The notes below the pieces were generated by a model. It ran no database searches, was not told the origin of the DNA, and saw nothing but the letters and a program-made list of their open reading frames with translations. Below, piece after piece: positions 34,444 to 45,370 of a stretch of 64,000 bases of DNA. Each line of letters opens with the position of its first letter. Positions within the stretch are counted from its first letter, which is position 1. The position numbers and the translations under genes are program-made. The DNA comes from Anagrus nilaparvatae (Eukaryota > Arthropoda > Insecta > Hymenoptera > Mymaridae): NCBI GenBank assembly GCA_022575985.1, contig JAKSXM010000132.1:10106001-10170000 (forward strand). Reading direction: 5' to 3'.

Positions 34444-35922
34444 CTTGATATTTGCTTTGACAAAAAGAAAAATTAATTAAGAGAAAAATCATAAAAAGGT
34501 AATTAAATTTTTTTCTGGTCAGCAGCCAGAAAGCGCGTATTTCCCGGTCACTGCGCGTCCGACAAAGACGTGTTTTTTCGCCACTGATACAGAAAAATCG
34601 TATACGACCCTGGGCCATAAAAAAAAAGTGTCCCAAATCCCCAAGTATTGAAAATGTGAAATTATTCTAAAACAGGCTAAAATTGACCTTAATGGCCGAA
34701 ATCAAAATTTTTTTCGGACAGATCGATGGGATTTCGGTTGAAAAAAAATTTTCAAAAAAAATTTAAAAAAAAAATGGCTGAAAATGAGATATTGCGATTT
34801 TTCTAAAAACGCATTTTTCCATTTTCCGGAATTTCACGGTGTTTTCCCGAAAAATTAATGGCAGAAATAGATTTACTGAAGGTTTCCCAACATATATACT
34901 CTTTCAGAATTTATTTTCAAGCTTATATTTATGATTTTTAACCATTTTTCCGAAAAACACTAATGCTGGTCGAGAGCCACCTAATGAGTTTGATTGGCCA
35001 TAACTCGGGCTGTTTAAGACCTAGAAGGCTAAATTGAAAGAAAAATTTGAGGCCGATCCGATGACCCGACCTGCCCAAAATTGCTGTTTCGGCAAAGAAA
35101 GACTCATAACTAAATAAAAAGAATAGAAAAAAGCCATTTAAAAACGTTTTTATTTAATCACAAATTTTATTTCCATAACAAACATGTTAAAAAATTTTCT
35201 CTATTTACTACGTAAAAAATAAAAAACTGTAAAAAAGCTATAATAACAAAAATTTAAATCTAATAGAAAGATGAGGAATTGGATAAAAGTTGATTAATAT
35301 TTATGAAAATAAATATTAAAAAAAAATAACCTACCTACGTAACCCAACATTTGAGCTTTATTAATAAATCTAAGTAGATTATATATTTTAATATGTATAT
35401 ACACTTTGTATTGTTTACCAAAAAAAAAAAAAAAAAAAAAATTAATTAAATTATAATAAAAAGAAAAAACGTAATTTTTTTTTTTTTATTTTGAAAACTG
35501 CGAAGTTTTATATGAAAAAATTTCTACTTTAAACTTTTACCAATGGACTTTCATAAAACTTTTCTTAATGGAATTTCGAGAATATACAATAAAAAAAAAA
35601 AAAAAAAAAAAAAGTTTTATACAAAAGAGAAAATAATGCGTGTGTATTAATGCTTGTATTGTTAAAAAAAAGTTTTTTTTAAAAAAAGGAAAAAATATTT
35701 TTTTTTTTAAATTCAAAATTTCAAAATGGTTTTAATGGTTTAGAAAATATATAGTTTTTATTATATGAATTTTTTGGGTTAAATATCTTTTTTTTTAATA
35801 ATTGAAATAATAACTTTGCTCGTAAAGCAAAAATTAATAAATATTTGAATAAATATTAAAATACTTTCCTTATCATCGAGCGATAAAAAAAAATGTTTTG
35901 AATAATTTAATTATTCATTTAA

Positions 35923-35970
<48 letters not shown>

Positions 35971-38430
35971 CTACAAAAAATGTATTGAACAATCTTTTAT
36001 ATAATTAAAGATAAATAATTCTATATTATAATTTTTTTTATTATTTAAAATGATATAAAAAATAGATGAAAAGATTTTCTTTGTCAAATAAATATCAAAA
36101 AAAAAAAAAAATGATACTTTTCACTAAATTGAATATAAATTTAAATTAATCTCGTAAAAATCTTTTCATCGTTTTATTAAATAATTTAAAGTAACAAGGA
36201 AAGTACAGAATATTCTGACAACAAAATTTTTTTGTACTTCCTAAAAAGTTTTTATGTATATTGGACTACAAAAATAATCTACATGAATTTTAAAACAGTA
36301 ATTTATTCTATTTTGCTCTTATATGCTTATAACCTTCTCAGTTATATTTCCAAGTAAAATCTGACCAGATAGATTAAGGTATTAATCTTCTTGCATAATC
36401 ATTATGTAGAGTTTCAAAGTTGGCACATATAAATACATAAAAATATGTTAAATATCATTGACCGTCTGAGACATTGAAACTGCTAAACTACTGTTATATT
36501 ATGTGTAAATTATACATAAAAAGTGTTGTATATTATATTTATGAAATTAATTTAAATAAAATTGTATAATTTTAATATTTGTGTTTTAAACTGAAGTACA
36601 ATATTTTTATCTTACGGCTAAATAAACTGCATAATAATAATAATTTTTATTTAAAAGCGTGCGAAAAAGTCACTTAACGCAATTCGTCATGTAAATGCAT
36701 TTTTTCAAATGCAATTACAGTCCCTTAGTGCCACACACTTTGGTGCCTGTAAACTTTCGCATTTGGTATTATGACTTTATATTCCTTGTTTCATAAATAA
36801 CGCACTATTATAGGTTACTGAAAAATCTGGTTTTTTAAGAAATAAATAAACATAAGTTTTTTAATAATTAACTTTTCAACTTAGTTACTAAAAATTAATA
36901 AAAATACCTTTTTTTAAATAAAATGGTTTTTTAAATAAAATATATAATTAAAAATAAAATTATACTTTTTAGTACTTCTAACCTTAAAAACTTTTTAAAT
37001 AAAAGAACCATTGGTGAAAAACTTTACTGGTTATAAAACTACAACTGGTTCTGTAAAAATCCCTATAAAAACTTTAATAAAAGATTCTTAGACATGTAAG
37101 ATATGGTATATATTTAGTCATAGAATATTACTCATTCACCGGAGTGTAAATATAAATGCTGGAAGATGAGTAAAATATTCTTTTAACTTTTTAAAAGAAA
37201 AAAAGTGCAAAAGAGCTTTCGTTTCGGATATGAGTGAGGGGGGCAGTATATATATACCGTTTCTGTGAAAAGCACCCATATACGAAAACAGCCGTCTCTT
37301 GATTTAAATTTATAAATAATTCCTAACTAGAGAAAATGTTTATTCTCTTAACTTTTCAATAAGCGTGTTTTTTTAATTTTTAGTACACGTGTAATTTTGT
37401 ATATTTAATGACTAAAAATTCTTTATAAAAAATGTATAAAAAAAATTTTTTAACTTATTCAAACAGGGTCATATTTATAATTGATTTAAGACAGAGAAAC
37501 TAATTAATAATTCGTTACCTTTTAATTTGATTTATCTGGAAAAATTGCAACCTGTGCTTTGAAATCTGATATTTAAATAAATGAAATCAGATAAACCAAA
37601 CATAATTTTTTTTTTTTTTTTAAATAAAATAATTAAATATAATTAAATATATTTTTAAAATAGTCAAAAAATAAAGAAATCAAAACTTTTAAAAGATTTA
37701 GGAGGTTTTTTGTTCATTACTATATAAAACGAAGTTAAACTAGTGACCCAAGTATACTGCACTATCCTTGTATAAAATTTTTAGTTATTTATTATTTATA
37801 TTTTTGATTATTTAATAAAATTTCATTAATATTTTAATACTATAAAATTAAATTTAAATTTACAAAAATTTTAATTACATTTAATTAATTTTTGTGTGTT
37901 GTAAAATATTTATTAATTCTTTTTTTAAATAAAATTAAAAATAATAATAATAATAATAAATTTTTTATTTAAATTCTCATTTTTGAAAATTTATTAGTTG
38001 TTGACAAATATTTTTAACTGAAAAAGAACAAAAGTTGTTTGTGGTTAAACATAACTTTATATTTAACTTGTAGTTTATCTGATAAAAAGTGAAAAATAAA
38101 TAGAAAATTAAAATATAAAACTTTTTTATTTTATCTTATTTAACTTTAGCTTTAAATTTTTAATTTTAAATTAACAAAATATTTAAATAATTAATTAAAT
38201 AATATTAAATGTATATATATATATATATATATATATATGTAAAGATTTTAATTTATTGTCATTTGAATGTGACAATAATTATCAATTAATTAAACTAATG
38301 TCTGTACTAGATATTTCTGATAATTGAAATATCTCTCTGTTAGTGATAGGGTTGGTTTACTATGTCCTTGTTAAATTTAAGATCATAAATTGTATAATAT
38401 GTTATAAAAATTATATTTTTACAATTTCAG
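34444..38430. other. AT-rich non-coding DNA upstream of the three-exon gene
   Basis: No gene supported. Low-complexity runs dominate (A-runs at 35420-35440 and 35590-35613; a 46-T tract at 35925-35970). A small hairpin with CAAATGCAA and TTCGCATTTGG lies at 36706-36766. A TA microsatellite lies at 38213-38237. The first exon of the downstream gene may lie here but could not be recognised. Confidence 0.4.
35925..35970. repeat. 46-base T homopolymer
   Basis: Uninterrupted T-run; on the minus strand it would be a poly(A) tail. No retrogene body was recognised beside it. Confidence 0.95.
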
Positions 38431-38516
38431 GTGATTATTGTGATGATGATGAAAGAGAATGCGAATATTATGAAGATAGTGACGATTATGAAAATTCGGA
38501 AATTGAAGAAAATGAG
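38431..38516 (+). CDS. Acidic exon of an unrecognised three-exon (or longer) gene
   Basis: A pyrimidine-rich acceptor (TTTTTACAATTTCAG, ending 38430) precedes an 86-bp open exon that ends at GAG before GTGTGT. It encodes 28 full codons of very acidic sequence (DYCDDDERECEYY, EDSDDYENSEIEENE). It starts with two bases of a split codon and ends in phase 0, matching the exon at 41939. The frame stays open upstream to an ATG at 38343 (a hydrophobic 29-residue stretch), so an unspliced start there is an alternative. The acceptor signal makes an upstream exon more likely. The function is unknown. Confidence 0.6.
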
Positions 38517-41500
38517 GTGTGTAAAATATTTTTTTAATATATAAATTTTATTATACAGTGAAAATTTCCAGTTGTTTTAGACTTGGTTTAGAGGAAATTT
38601 TACTCGATTTTTTTCATATTTAAAATTAAAACTTTTACCATCTTGTATTCGGAATACATTCGTTGATTCTATTAAAAAATTACTTTTTCACGACTCGTTG
38701 TTCTGTTTTTATAAAAATGGGTTTAAAGTGACAAACGTAAGCTTATAGAGTACATATTAAACTTCAGGGCTAAAATCTCCCCAAAACTAACAAAATCTTA
38801 CAAAAATTAGATTTTCCAAATGTTGCTGTTATGTAAAAATAATTCTTGATATTTACTATATTTACTAAAAAAATATATAAAGAGTAAAAAATCGCATAAA
38901 TATAAAACTATAGTAGTTTTCTTAAGTGTACGCGTGAGTAACAGAATACATTTAATTATGAAAATTTTTTAAGAATAATATTGAGTATAATAGTAGTAAA
39001 AAAAAGTAGTAGAAAAAAGTATTATTGATTGAGTACTTGCGAGGTGCTTTTGTATGCAAAAATAGGTTATAGTTTCAGAAGTGAAATTAAAATATGAAAG
39101 TGTAAAGCTGACATCCTTTCTAAGAATGTCTTTAGAGATTGCTTTTGATATTACTAAGAGAAAAAGATAATCTGATAGTTGGAGAAAAAGAATTCGAGAG
39201 AATCACATTGCAACAATTATTTATTCCTTGAAAGCAGATATTGCACCCTAATTTTCTTTGAAATTCGTCAATTTGTTTTTTCTTTTAGAGATATAAATGT
39301 GCTTTCAAAAAAATACTATCATGAATAAATGATTCCAAGAATTTTCTAATTAAATAAGCATCCTTTGTCAGTAAAATTCTAATCCATTTCCTTTTCGTGT
39401 ATAAATATAACTATGAAATGGAAAAAGACAATTTCTTACAAGTTTATGTTTTCTTTCTTACAACTTTATGCTCTGTGTTTTCTATTCTCCCTGTAAATAT
39501 AGGTTACTCCTGTCAAATTAAGAAAGATATACTAAGGGTTTTTTCGGTCACTGATTCCAAAAATCAAGGTTCCACTCATGCGAAATTCACCTAATACCTT
39601 CAGATTTCGCAAACAATGCCCTTTTTTAAAGGTTTTTTAGAGATTTTAATAACGAAGTTGAAAACCTTGTTCATGGTAAATGAGCCAAACACCCTTAAAT
39701 TGGGAACAACACCCCTGGAGTTGATTTTTCAATATTTGTAAATTTTATGTATGTTTTTTGAGTTACTGATTTCAAGGTCTTGCACGTGAAAAATTTCCAA
39801 AACTTGCAAATATTAAATGTCTTTAACATGAAGCACATTAAACGAATTTTCCACAAGTAAATACTCGATTTTCGGAATCAGCGACCCAAGAAACTCTTAA
39901 AGGACCTTTTTCCATTTTCGCTGTCAAAAACCACCCCTCTCTTTGTGCTTTGACTGAATTCAGTAGATTTTTAATTTTATAGTATATGAGCAATTATTTT
40001 AAAAGTGATACTTAATTTGAGCCTGGAATCGTAAATTTTTTTTTTTGAGGGCACATCGATATGACCCGTGTTTTCAGATAGTTTGAACCTTCAGAAAACC
40101 GAAAAAAATCGTTAACAAGAAATCGGCGATAGGTGCCAAAAAGATTTTTTCACTTTTATGTCAAAAAACGTGTTTTTCGTATCTGAGCTACCCTACATTT
40201 TTAAAATAACTTTTTAGGTAAAAAAAACTTTTTTAAAATGGATAAGAAAATCTGATTGCCAGGGAAAAACCACTCCAGAAGAAAAAAAAACTTATCTTTT
40301 TACGATGAAATTTAGCCAAGTTATCGTCAATTTAAGATTTTGCTTAAATTCGTCTTAAAAAAGATTGAAATTTTATTGAAAAAAGCCCGGAAAAAAGCCT
40401 GTTTCTGAACTTTAAACATGCATTACTCGCTTGATTTTCATCGTAAAATAATAATTTTTTTTTTAAAATCGATTAATTTTTTCCTGGCAATTCATTTCTT
40501 TAAGAAAAAAAATTATTTTCATTGACAAAATTTTAATTTTTAGATCAAAAACTGTGTTAAGTAAATCTTGCTACTTACAGTTTTCAAAGGCTTTTGACCT
40601 AAAAATATAAATTTGGTCAGTAAAAATGATTTTTTTTCTTAAAGAAATGAATTGCCAAGAAAAAATTAATCAATTTAAAAAAAAAAATTATTATTTTACG
40701 ATGAAAATCAAGCGAGTAATGCATGTTTAAAGTTCAGAAACAGGCTTTTTTCAATAAAATTTCAATCTTTTTTAAGACGAATTTGAGCAAAATCTTAAAT
40801 TGACGATAACTTGGCTAAATTTCATCGTAAAAAGATAAGTTTTTTTTTCTTCTGGAGTGGTTTTTCCCTGGCAATCAGATTTTCTTATCCATTTAAAAAA
40901 AGTTTTTTTTTACCGAAAAAGTTATTTTAAAAATTTAGGGTAGCTCAGATACGAAAAACACGTTTTTTGACATAAAAGTGAAAAAATCTTTTTGGCACTT
41001 AACGCCGATTTCTTGTTCACGATTTTTTTCGGTTTTCTGAAGGTTCAAACTATCTGAAAACACGAGTCATATCGATGTGCCCTCAAAAAAAAAATTTACG
41101 ATTCCAGGCTCAAATTAAGTATCACTTTTAAAATAATTGCTCATATTCAATTTGATGAAATACTTATTATTATCAAAATAAAACTACAAAGTTTACTCAG
41201 GGCCTGCATTAACTTACTCTAATTATATTTACGACATAATTCCAATAGCCTACTGGCTTTCCATGATTTATTAAGATAGAACAATAATCTAAATTAAAAA
41301 TAATTTATTAAAAAAGGAATACTTCCAAATAAATGTAGAATCAATTGTTAAAGAACTACTTCTAGAGACACTAACACAATTTTACACTACACATTTTTAT
41401 AAAAGAAAGATACAAAAATCTAAAGAGACATGCAAAAGTACATGTAATATATCTTTTTATCTATTATAAAACTTAACAGTTTTAGACAATTAAATTCAAA

Positions 41501-41938
41501 GAATAGATTTCTAAAGCTTTTTTGCTAATAAAGTAGTCTTTTTTCGAAAAAAGTTAGATTAAGTAGCAAAAATTATAAATAAAGAAGTTTCATTGTTTTA
41601 AAAGATTAAAGGTATCGTAACTAAAAAACTTGAAGAAGTTTATTTGTATACAAATATGTAAAACTTTTTGTATTCACTGCTATAATTCTAATAAATTTCT
41701 TTTTTTTTTTTTTTTTTTTTTTTTTCTGAAATGAAACTTTGTATTCAGGTAAAGAATAAAGACTTTTATTTAAAAAGTATTTTACTAAAAAATACAACAA
41801 AATTTTTTTTTAAGACTTTCGAATTAAAGTAGTTTATTTTAGATTATACCGTGAAATTAAAATATTATACCTTGAATAAAATTATCCTATAAAAATAAGA
41901 AAATAAAAGAGTATTTTTTTCTTCTTTTTAATTTTTAG
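38517..41938 (+). other. Probable intron (3.4 kb) with repeats and a giant hairpin
   Basis: Bounded by GT and AG in matching phases. It holds copies of the GGTCACTGATT/CGCTGAT-type dispersed repeat (about 39545-39920), the palindrome at 39984-41146, and a T-run at 41699-41725. No coding potential. Confidence 0.55.
39984..41146. mobile_element. Giant near-perfect palindrome, 1163 bp (foldback)
   Basis: The arms are almost exact reverse complements across about 575 bp each. TATGAGCAATTATTTTAAAA at the left end mirrors the right end. Towards the middle, AAAACTGT and TACTTACAGTTTT meet around 40555-40580 with a loop of about ten bases. Differences by eye are few (for example ACCCGTG against ACGAGTC; ATAGGTGCC against TTAAGTGCC in mirrored reading). 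No transposase, and no clear target duplication. Confidence 0.92.
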
Positions 41939-42049
41939 GTTGATTTACCAAATGATGAATGGGAATTGCGAATGTTTCTTAAAGAATTTAAACAAGAAGT
42001 AAGAAGATACAGAAATCTTTATTATCATTGGTTAAATTTTTCACAAAAA
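41939..42049 (+). CDS. Middle exon of the unrecognised gene
   Basis: The acceptor TTTTTAATTTTTAG ends at 41938 and the donor AAAGTAAGT begins its GT at 42050, both close to consensus. The 111-bp exon is exactly 37 codons in phase 0 at both ends. It encodes VDLPNDEWELRMFLKEF, then KQEVRRYRNLYYHWLNFSQK, a charged, probably helical segment rich in aromatic residues. Phase and splice sites agree with the exons on both sides. No family was recognised. Confidence 0.72.
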
Positions 42050-42195
42050 GTAAGTTCATTTCAGAATTTTGTTTTATACATATGGAGCATTTCAAGTCCA
42101 AGTTTAGTAAAATAAAATTTTATTTTTTGAATTTTTATCTTGGGACCTTCATTGATAACTAAAATCGAAATGACTGTGAACCCAAAATATCAATA

Positions 42196-42764
42196 CAGTC
42201 ACCCCTCGTTATTTGCGGAGGTTAGGTTCTTGAATAGTACCGCGATACCGGGGCCCGTTATACATTAGGTTAAATGGGAAATTAGTACATTACGTATTCA
42301 AAAGAAAAACCAGTGTTAAATATCAAATCCTTAATGGTATTTTAAATAATATATTTTATTAATAACATTTTTATTCCTTGTTTAAACAAAATAATTTGTA
42401 ATTCGTGATTGTTTTGCTCTTCGTGCTTAGTCGTTGTATTGTCGAAAAAAAATAACCAAACGCCACAGGTGGTTTATTGAAGAACTATTTTTTTCCTATA
42501 TCTAATACACCGCTTGACTGCGCCATTACACCGCTTGTCGTCGCCATTTTTGTACATCAGCGCCGATTTTGCCATTTTACGGTGGTAGTATTTTTTGAAT
42601 GAATCTTCAGATAATGCCTCATCAATGGCATTTTGAAGCGTATTTAATATTATTGCTAACGATTTTGTTTTTAAAATATTTTCTGCAGGCTCATCGTTTG
42701 GAGTTTCAATAACTTGATTCTTGGAATTTTCAAGAATTTCTTCGAATAAAAATATTAAAAACAA
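42196..42764 (-). mobile_element. Possible pogo/Tigger-type fragment
   Basis: CAGTCACCCCTCGTTATTTG at 42196 follows TA and continues CGGAGGTTAGGTTC, resembling terminal repeats of pogo/Tigger elements, which duplicate TA. A 96-codon open frame on the minus strand (42764-42474) reads toward this end, as a transposase C-terminus would, but no catalytic motif is visible. No second terminal repeat was found, so the copy is probably truncated. It sits in the second intron of the plus-strand gene. Confidence 0.4.
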
Positions 42765-42885
42765 AGGTTTTTTAAATTGTAATTTATATATTTCTTTTGG
42801 CCTTGAAAATGGAGACTGACAGTCTTCGAAACGTGGCCAAATAAAAAAAAAATACCTTAAGATTTTTTTGTTTCAAAAATATTGA

Positions 42886-43210
42886 AAATAACTTATAACC
42901 TGTATGTGTAAACACAACTTAAATGCATGGAATGTGTTTACTTACGACTAAGGCCTACTTATAATGCAAATGTCACGCAACAAAATATAAAGCAATAAAA
43001 TTTGCTATTTTTATAATTTGTAATTACATCTTTACTGGATGTTAAGCTTCTAAGCTCAAATTAATCTGAATCCTTAAACCTGAATTATTATAAGTCCCTA
43101 AACTTGAATTATTCTAGTCTCTGAATCGAAATTATTCTAACTCCCATTTACCCCTCCTCCCCTTAAAATCGTACACATTTGACCCCCTCTCCTTGATTTT
43201 TGGATTCCCA
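42886..43210. repeat. Second copy of the repeat found at 9667-10060
   Basis: AACTTATAACCTGTATGTGT, AATGCATGGAATGTGTTTAC and TTGTAATT blocks match 9667-10060 in order. They are followed by about three copies of the same 24-bp unit and by C-rich CCCCTCCTCCCCTTAAA segments. Confidence 0.8.
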
Positions 43211-43381
43211 GAATACTCTTTTCTATAAACATGTTTCATGTTAAAAATCAAAATTTCATTTATAACAATGGTTTCCACTAAACATAGTAAAAAAAAATTT
43301 GGCTTGAAATGCTCCTTATAATATATATTTTAATTATATCAAATATGTAATTTTATAAAATAACTGATTATATGAATATAG

Positions 43382-43612
43382 GCATTAAAAGACTCTACTG
43401 GGAAATTAGTATTACCATACAAAAAGAAAAAACTCGTTCACTTTAATTATTTAAAATATGATAAAGGACCAGAAATACCAAAATTACCAACTGACTGCAA
43501 TGAATCTAGTAAAGAATATATTAGTTGGGACGATTATTACTTATTTTTTAATTTAAATGATGAAATTAATGATAACGAAGAAAAATCGGAATCAAATTCT
43601 GAAAATTTATAA
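43382..43612 (+). CDS. Last exon of the unrecognised gene
   Basis: Acceptor TATGAATATAG, then 77 codons in phase 0 ending in TAA. It encodes ALKDSTGKLVLPYKKKKLVH, a proline-bearing linker (GPEIPKLPTDC), SKEYISWDDYYLFFNLND, and an acidic tail EEKSESNSENL. AATAAA signals follow (about 43656 and 43810-43826). With the exons at 38431 and 41939 this gives at least 141 residues: acidic, then helical and aromatic, then basic, then acidic. No signal peptide or known domain was recognised in the visible part. Confidence 0.7.
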   Translation, partial: ALKDSTGKLVLPYKKKKLVHFNYLKYDKGPEIPKLPTDCNESSKEYISWDDYYLFFNLNDEINDNEEKSESNSENL

Positions 43613-44065
43613 CAACAGCAAATTCATACTAAAGTATCAAAATTTATATTTTAAATAAAAATTAAAACTAATAAATCATTAATTAAATTACGTGATATTA
43701 AATTTAAATTACTAAAATTCGTGTAAATTTATTATTTTGTGCATGTACCATTAAATTTTGTATATTATACTATGATAAAAAAAAAATATATATAAATTGA
43801 CGATGCAAATAAAGTCATTAATAAACACAAGTTGTTGTACATAATATTTCATTGTTTAATATTAAATTTATTGAATTTAAATAATAATATAGATAAGCAA
43901 AATTTACCATAAAAATATATTCAGATTAATTAAATAAATTTTTATTGTTATAATTATGCCTATATACCATAATTTATAAAATTCTCATTAATTTTATGCC
44001 ATCCATTGAAAATAAAATTATTATTATTAACCAAAATAATAATAAAAAACAAAACAAAACATATA
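43613..44065 (+). other. 3' untranslated and intergenic DNA
   Basis: Contains candidate polyadenylation signals for the plus-strand gene; otherwise AT-rich. Confidence 0.4.
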
Positions 44066-45368
44066 CACTGTAAAAAACAACTCCGGTGATTTTACGACAA
44101 AATTGGTAAATTTACGAAAATTTAGTAAATTTTCGAAAAAATTTACAATTTTTCGACAAAAATCGGAAATTTACTAATATTTGTAAATTTGCGAAAAAAT
44201 AGTAAATTAACGATTTATTTTTTTATAAATTTTCGACAAAATCGTAAATTTACAACTATGTCGTAATTTTACGATTTTTGTAGAAAAATTACAAATTTTA
44301 ATCGAAAATTTTCGACAAACAGTTGTGAAATTATAAGCTATATTTTGTGTACCTAAAAACGCATAGCAAACCATTTAGAGTTATAAAATAATGTTTTTTT
44401 ATTTTACACTATGAGAAAAGATGAATACCTTTTTTTTTCGCTACATTTCTTTTAGCAAATAGGTATATAATTATTAGTATTTTAAGAATAAAAAATGTTT
44501 TTAATTACGTAAAAAAGGGTAATCTGGACGAACAAGTTATTATAAGCAAAAACAGGACGAGTCAATTATAATTTGAATGGGAAACTTTTACTTAAAAAAA
44601 AAAAATAAATTCTAAACAATAAATACTATAATATTTAACAAATTTGAAAAAAACGATATTTGTGTTTTTTTTTACCCAAATATAATATAATATGTAACAT
44701 TATACAGTATTTTACATTATTATTAGCAACAAACATATACAGGCATTTATGGTTTGACAAAAAATAAAAAATATGTAATTAAAAAAAGTAATTATTAAAA
44801 AAATTAATTTACTAAGTTAATTATTAAAGGTGCTTCCAATTTATATTATTAATCTGATAAGTATACTGAAAATTATAATCAAAATTTAATTTTTTCCTGT
44901 TTTTGCTTATAATAACTTGTTCGTCCAAATTACCCTTTTTTACGTAATTAAAAACATTTTTTTTTCTTAAAATATTAATAATGATGTACCTATTTGCTAA
45001 CAGAAATGTAGCGATAAAAAAAAAAGTATTCCATGGTGTAAAATAAAAAAACATTATTTTACGACTCTAAATGGTTTGCTATGCGTTTAAATAAGGCTTG
45101 TAATTTCACAACTGTTTGTCGCAAATTTTCTATTGATACTTGCAATTTTTCTACAAAAATCGTAAAATTACGACATAGTTGTAAATTTACGATTTTGTCG
45201 AAAATTTACGAAAAAATAAATCGTTAATTCACTATTTTTTCGCAAATTTACAAATATTAGTAAATTTCCGATTGTTGTTAAAAAATTGTAAATTTTTTCG
45301 AAAATTTACTAAAATTTTGTAAATTTACCAATTTTGTCGTAAAATCACCGGAGTTGTTTTTTACAGTG
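44066..45368. mobile_element. Long-TIR foldback element, 1.3 kb, TA-flanked
   Basis: The ends are perfect mirrors starting CACTGTAAAAAACAACTCCG (at least 33 bp exact). The arms continue as near reverse complements for about 490 bp (44066-44556 with 44896-45368), enclosing a 340-bp centre. TA flanks both sides (44064-44065, 45369-45370), as for mariner-like elements. The outer arms are full of TTTACGA and TCGTAAA words. Two short minus-strand frames inside lack any motif, so no transposase is encoded. Confidence 0.9.
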
Positions 45369-45370
45369 TA

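Noticed and set aside
43382..43612. dCMP deaminase-like motif (SWDDYY)
   Set aside because: Only a short resemblance; no zinc-binding deaminase motifs follow before the stop codon.
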